Source: Halobacteriales archaeon QS_5_70_15 (lineage in GTDB: Archaea; Halobacteriota; Halobacteria; Halobacteriales; Haloarculaceae). Taken from it: DNA of 8,725 bases. The position numbers and the translations under genes are program-made. Positions 6,442-8,725 of this stretch are shown here, one piece after another. How positions within the stretch are numbered: position 1 is the stretch's first letter; each line of letters opens with the position of its first letter. The notes under the pieces were generated by a model. That model ran no database searches. It was not told the origin of the DNA and saw nothing but the letters and a program-made list of their open reading frames with translations. The stretch is taken from contig PXRQ01000119.1 in assembly GCA_003022005.1 (NCBI GenBank), forward strand, positions 1 to 8,725, in the 5' to 3' direction.

Positions 6442-6448
6442 TTCATGT
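6442..6448 (+). promoter_or_regulatory. Probable trkA promoter (TATA-like box)
   Basis: AACCTTCATGTC contains a degenerate box, TTCATGT, centred about 27 nt before the ATG at 6472. The flanks resemble common haloarchaeal promoters (AACC-TTTATGT type) with one change. It fits a leaderless trkA transcript, since no Shine-Dalgarno precedes the ATG. Confidence 0.45.
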
Positions 6449-6471
6449 CGTCGTTCGCTCTACCGTGTACC

Positions 6472-7164
6472 ATGCGATTCGTTATCGTGGGTGCCGGACG
6501 TGTCGGGATGCGCGCCGCCCGCGTGCTCCGCGAGGAGGGCCACGAGGTGGCGATCGTCGAACCCGACGGGTCGAAGGTCAGGCGGCTCCGTTCGGAGGGG
6601 TTCGAGGTCGTCCAGGGCGACGGCTCGGACGAGGAGGTGCTCCTGTCGATGGACCTCGATGGCGCCGACGGGCTCGCGGCCCTCTCCGGGGACCTGATGG
6701 TGAACGTCGTCGCCTGCATGATCGCGAAGGCGCACGGCTGCCGGACGGTCATGCGGGCCGACGGGGACTACCGCGAGTACGTCGTCCGGAAGTACTCCCA
6801 GGACGTCGACGAGGTGATCTACCCCGAGCGGCTGGGCGCCATCGCGGCCAAGAACGCCCTCCTCGGCGGGAGTATCCACGCCATCGCGGACATCGCGCCG
6901 ACGCTCCAGCTCGTCGAGCTCACCGTCACCGACCACTCGCCGATGCACGGCTACACGCTGAGCGAGGTCGAGCTCCCTGGGAACGCCCGCGTCCTCGCGT
7001 TCGGGAAGGCCGACGGCCAGATGCGGCTGCCCGAACCCGACCAGTCGATGGAGACCGGCGACCGGCTCATCGTCATCGCGGACTACGACGTGCTCGGGGA
7101 CGTCCGGGCGATCATCGTCGGGGACGAGGTCCCGGAACCGACCGCGGCCAGGGGGGGTGCCTGA
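6472..7164 (+). CDS. trkA: TrkA-family potassium-channel regulatory protein (RCK-N plus RCK-C)
   Basis: 230-residue cytoplasmic protein of the TrkA/KtrA class, which forms rings under TrkH/KtrB-type potassium transporters and gates them by nucleotide binding. Residues 1-125 are the Rossmann RCK-N domain: MRFVIVGAGRVG with the GxGxxG loop at 7-12, acidic E30 at the end of strand two (typical of NAD(H) binding) and GDGSD at 49-53. Residues about 140-216 form the RCK-C domain (LQLVELTV, then GDRLIVIADYDV). The start is set at ATG 6472 because the Rossmann strand begins there; upstream in-frame ATGs at 6337 and 6445 add non-homologous residues and the latter lies in the TATA-like box. No transporter subunit gene is in the window, so the partner is unknown. 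Haloarchaea have several TrkA paralogues, so the symbol is generic. The next gene starts one base after the stop. Confidence 0.9.
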   Translation: MRFVIVGAGRVGMRAARVLREEGHEVAIVEPDGSKVRRLRSEGFEVVQGDGSDEEVLLSMDLDGADGLAALSGDLMVNVVACMIAKAHGCRTVMRADGDYREYVVRKYSQDVDEVIYPERLGAIAAKNALLGGSIHAIADIAPTLQLVELTVTDHSPMHGYTLSEVELPGNARVLAFGKADGQMRLPEPDQSMETGDRLIVIADYDVLGDVRAIIVGDEVPEPTAARGGA

Positions 7165-7165
7165 G

Positions 7166-7396
7166 ATGGTCGTCGCCTACGTCATGGTGAAGGCCTACAC
7201 CGGCGAGGCCGACCGGCTCAGGGACGACATCAAGGCGGTCGCCGGTGTCGTCTCGGCGCACATCGTCGCCGGCGACGTGGACATCATCGCGAAGGTGGAG
7301 GTCGACACGCCCGCCGACGTCAAGCAGGTCTCGGCCACCGAGATCCAGAACACCGACGGCGTCGAGGACACGCGGACCTACGTCGCGATGGAGTGA
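7166..7396 (+). CDS. Stand-alone RAM-domain protein (Lrp/AsnC ligand-binding domain)
   Basis: 76 residues comprising only the RAM (AsnC_trans_reg) domain, the effector-binding and oligomerising part of Lrp/AsnC regulators; the DNA-binding HTH is absent. Motifs: VVAYVMVKAYTG (2-13) as strand one, VAGVVSAHIVAGDVDIIAKV (25-44) with the family's G-D-x-D turn at 36-39, and DGVEDTRTYVAM (64-75). Such proteins usually bind amino acids or other small ligands as dimers or octamers. ATG 7166 is favoured over an in-frame GTG at 7157, as the family begins MVVAYV and a G-rich stretch (7151-7159) within the last trkA codons provides a ribosome site 6 nt upstream. The trkA stop is at 7162-7164, a one-base gap, so the two are surely co-transcribed and likely act together, perhaps as ligand sensor for the RCK protein (inference). 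Confidence 0.92.
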   Translation: MVVAYVMVKAYTGEADRLRDDIKAVAGVVSAHIVAGDVDIIAKVEVDTPADVKQVSATEIQNTDGVEDTRTYVAME

Positions 7397-7473
7397 CCGG
7401 GTCGGGCCGGGTGGCCCGAGCCCGCGGGCGCCGCGAGCGCAGGAGGGAAGTCGCGTCGGCTCCTACGCGAACC

Positions 7474-7803
7474 ATGGTCACGGTCGCCGACGTAATCGGG
7501 CTCCTCGTCATCCTCCTGGTCAACGGGGGGACCACTGCCCTGCTGACCCGTTTCTTCCGCGTCCGGCTCGACACCCGCTGGGGCCCGGTCGTCTACGTCC
7601 TGCTGATCGTTCCGGTGGTGCTGGTGCTGCTCGTGCTCGTCCTCTCGGGGCTGCTCGGGCTCGGCCCGGACCTCGGGAGCGCCGGCCTGGTCGTCGGACT
7701 CACGGTCGTCCTCCCGATGGCGGTCGGCCTGGCGTTCGACTACTTCTGGATGCCCGCCCCCGACGACGTCGACCTGCCGGCGGAGTACCGGGCCGGCGAC
7801 TGA
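7474..7803 (+). CDS. Small three-helix membrane protein, conserved type, unknown function
   Basis: 109 residues with three predicted membrane helices: about 5-25, 38-62 and 69-88. A basic loop between the first two (TRFFRVRLDTRW, 26-37) predicts that this loop is cytoplasmic. The C-terminal tail FDYFWMPAPDDVDLPAEYRA (88-107) is aromatic then acidic and looks like a conserved signature, but I know no function for it. The start at ATG 7474 is chosen because hydrophobic sequence starts there; the in-frame upstream extension is Arg-rich and not membrane-like. No TATA box is evident 27 nt upstream. An AGGAGG at 7441-7446 is too far from the ATG to serve it. With a 77-bp gap it may be read through from trkA-RAM. 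That is suggestive of a linked membrane role but not proof. Confidence 0.8.
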   Translation: MVTVADVIGLLVILLVNGGTTALLTRFFRVRLDTRWGPVVYVLLIVPVVLVLLVLVLSGLLGLGPDLGSAGLVVGLTVVLPMAVGLAFDYFWMPAPDDVDLPAEYRAGD

Positions 7804-7993
7804 TGCGGTCGTGCGTGACGGGTTACCGGTGAGCGCCCGGATCGGGTTCGGCGGGTTCGGCGATCGTCAGTAACGGACCACCCACGACCGTACGGGCCCG
7901 CGGGTCCACGTCCGGGCGGGATCGGCCCGGCCCGCCGGGGAAGCCGGTCACGGGTCGGAGGGGCTCACACCGGCGGACGGGTCGGTGTCCCGG
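7804..7993. other. Convergent intergenic region with hairpins
   Basis: This gap between the converging membrane-protein gene and tmk shows no gene. It holds two possible stem-loops: GGCGGG (7915-7920) with CCCGCC (7931-7936), and ACACCG (7967-7972) with CGGTGT (7983-7988). The second lies 6 nt past the tmk stop and is well placed to be a 3' structure for tmk. Neither has a following T-run on the relevant strand, so I do not call a terminator. Confidence 0.4.
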
Positions 7994-8593
7994 TCAATCC
8001 ACGGGCTCCAGCAGCCGTTCGAGCGCCCGCTCCGCGGCGTCGACGACCTCCTCGGGCGACCGCGTGGCGTCGATACGGACGAACCGGTCGGGTTCGGCCG
8101 AGAGGAGCCGATCGTAGTTCGAGCGGACCTCCGCGAGGTAGCCGGCCCGCTCCAGTTTGTTCGTGACGCCCGCCCGCTCGGCACCCGTCCGCGGGTCGAC
8201 GTCGAGGTACAGCGTCGCGTCGGGCGGCCGGGTGAACGGGGAGTGGATGCCCCGCACGTACTCCATCGGACGCTTCAGGGTGCCGTCGAGGCTCGCCGCC
8301 TGGTAGGCGTACCGCGAGTCGGAGTAGCGGTCCGAGACCACGAGCCTGCCCTCATCGAGAGCGGGCCGGACGACCCGGGAGAGGTGATCGGCGTGGTCGG
8401 CGGTGAACAGGAACAGCTCCGCGACCGGGTCGGCGTCGTCGTCCCCGATCGAGCGCCGAACGGCGTCGCCGTACCACGACCCCGTGGGTTCGCGGGTGAA
8501 GGTCGCGTCGTCGGGGACGACGGCCGACTCCCGGAGCGCCTCCCAGACCGTCGTCTTCCCCGACCCGTCGATGCCTTCGAGGGTGACGAGCAT
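7994..8593 (-). CDS. tmk: Thymidylate kinase (dTMP kinase)
   Basis: Phosphorylates dTMP to dTDP with ATP, the step towards dTTP for DNA synthesis; cytoplasmic. The 199-residue protein has the full family set: P-loop GIDGSGKTT (7-15), REP motif (34-36) for nucleotide handling, and the DRY motif at 88-90 followed by SDSRYAYQ (91-98), matching DRYxxSxxAYQ for dTMP recognition. The LYLDVDP stretch (128-134) is the core strand, and [17 protein letters not shown] (144-160) spans the LID and following helix. Length is typical. The ATG at 8593 directly precedes the first strand (LVTLEG) and has a TATA-like box 26 nt upstream with no Shine-Dalgarno, so the message is likely leaderless. It converges with the membrane-protein gene. 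Confidence 0.96.
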   Translation of the reverse strand: MLVTLEGIDGSGKTTVWEALRESAVVPDDATFTREPTGSWYGDAVRRSIGDDDADPVAELFLFTADHADHLSRVVRPALDEGRLVVSDRYSDSRYAYQAASLDGTLKRPMEYVRGIHSPFTRPPDATLYLDVDPRTGAERAGVTNKLERAGYLAEVRSNYDRLLSAEPDRFVRIDATRSPEEVVDAAERALERLLEPVD

Positions 8594-8616
8594 ACCCGGA
8601 GGTGGTGACCGCCGGA

Positions 8617-8622
8617 CTTGAA
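8617..8622 (-). promoter_or_regulatory. Probable tmk promoter (TATA-like box)
   Basis: On the minus strand GGTTCAAGTCC has its TTCAAG core at 8622-8617, about 26 nt before the tmk ATG, close to the haloarchaeal TTTAAG form and at leaderless spacing. No Shine-Dalgarno lies between it and the ATG. Confidence 0.45.
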
Positions 8623-8666
8623 CCCCGGGTCACGGTCCCGGGAGTCGACGGGTGGCCCCTCAGGCG

Positions 8667-8685
8667 CCGGACCCGTCAGGTCCGG
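8667..8685. repeat. Perfect hairpin upstream of tmk
   Basis: CCGGACC (8667-8673) and GGTCCGG (8679-8685) form a 7-bp perfect stem with loop CGTCA. It lies about 45 bp upstream of the tmk TATA-like box. It could be an operator, a 3' structure, or chance within the end of an upstream gene: a minus-strand frame is open from 8725 to a TGA at 8662-8660 and would cover it. Confidence 0.4.
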
Positions 8686-8725
8686 ACCACTCCGGAATCG
8701 CTTCCCGGCGCGTATCTGGTACCTT

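Noticed and set aside
5172..6752. Minus-strand open frame of 526 codons opposite the dehydrogenase and trkA
   Set aside because: Arg/Val/Asp-rich sequence with no fold-like motifs, antisense to two genes with strong family signatures.
8611..8630. GGTTCAAGTCC resembling a tRNA T-loop on the minus strand
   Set aside because: Flanking bases do not pair as a T-stem and no acceptor, D-arm or anticodon arm can be formed around it; position fits the tmk TATA-like box.
1..8725. CRISPR arrays, insertion sequences, integrase sites, rRNA or tRNA genes
   Set aside because: No regularly spaced repeats, no transposase or integrase motifs, no terminal inverted repeats with target duplications, and no structured RNA gene could be made out on either strand.

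Overview
The window looks like a chromosomal segment of a halophilic archaeon (class Halobacteria). G+C is high, with strong G/C preference at third codon positions. The predicted proteins are rich in Asp and Glu. Several start codons have no Shine-Dalgarno sequence but carry a TATA-like box about 26-28 nt upstream, the pattern of leaderless haloarchaeal transcripts. The gene content agrees: a haloarchaeal-type malate synthase, archaeal SecF/SecD in the order secF-secD, a TrkA/RCK protein paired with a stand-alone RAM-domain protein, and two small proteins of haloarchaeal type.

Layout. Minus strand, 1-3800: aceB (2496-3800), then a 213-bp gap holding a promoter, then secF (1404-2282) and secD (start at 1407, 3' end cut off by the window edge). 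SecF and SecD overlap by ATGA and are almost certainly translationally coupled. Plus strand, 3993-7803: a DJ-1/PfpI-family protein (divergent from aceB), a small Cys-containing protein of 111 aa, an iron-ADH-fold dehydrogenase of 400 aa, a trkA-like gene with a RAM-domain gene one base after it, and a 109-aa three-helix membrane protein. Minus strand, 7994-8593: thymidylate kinase (tmk), convergent with the membrane protein. The last 132 bp hold the tmk promoter and perhaps the tail of another minus-strand gene.

How the genes relate. secF/secD encode the accessory complex of the Sec translocon. aceB makes malate from glyoxylate and acetyl-CoA for growth on acetate-type carbon, but no isocitrate lyase gene adjoins it here. 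trkA plus the RAM gene look like a two-protein cytoplasmic ligand-sensing module, possibly with the membrane gene behind it. The others look like single-gene transcription units with their own promoters.

Nothing here is an obvious mobile element, CRISPR array, defence island or RNA gene; this is mainly core-type chromosome. The points most worth following are: the dehydrogenase has lost three of the four canonical metal-ligand residues; several promoters carry well-formed dyad or repeat elements, including three CGGTTC half-sites at exact 10-bp spacing; and the RCK-RAM gene pair is tightly coupled. All functional statements are from reading the sequence and from family knowledge; no database search was run.
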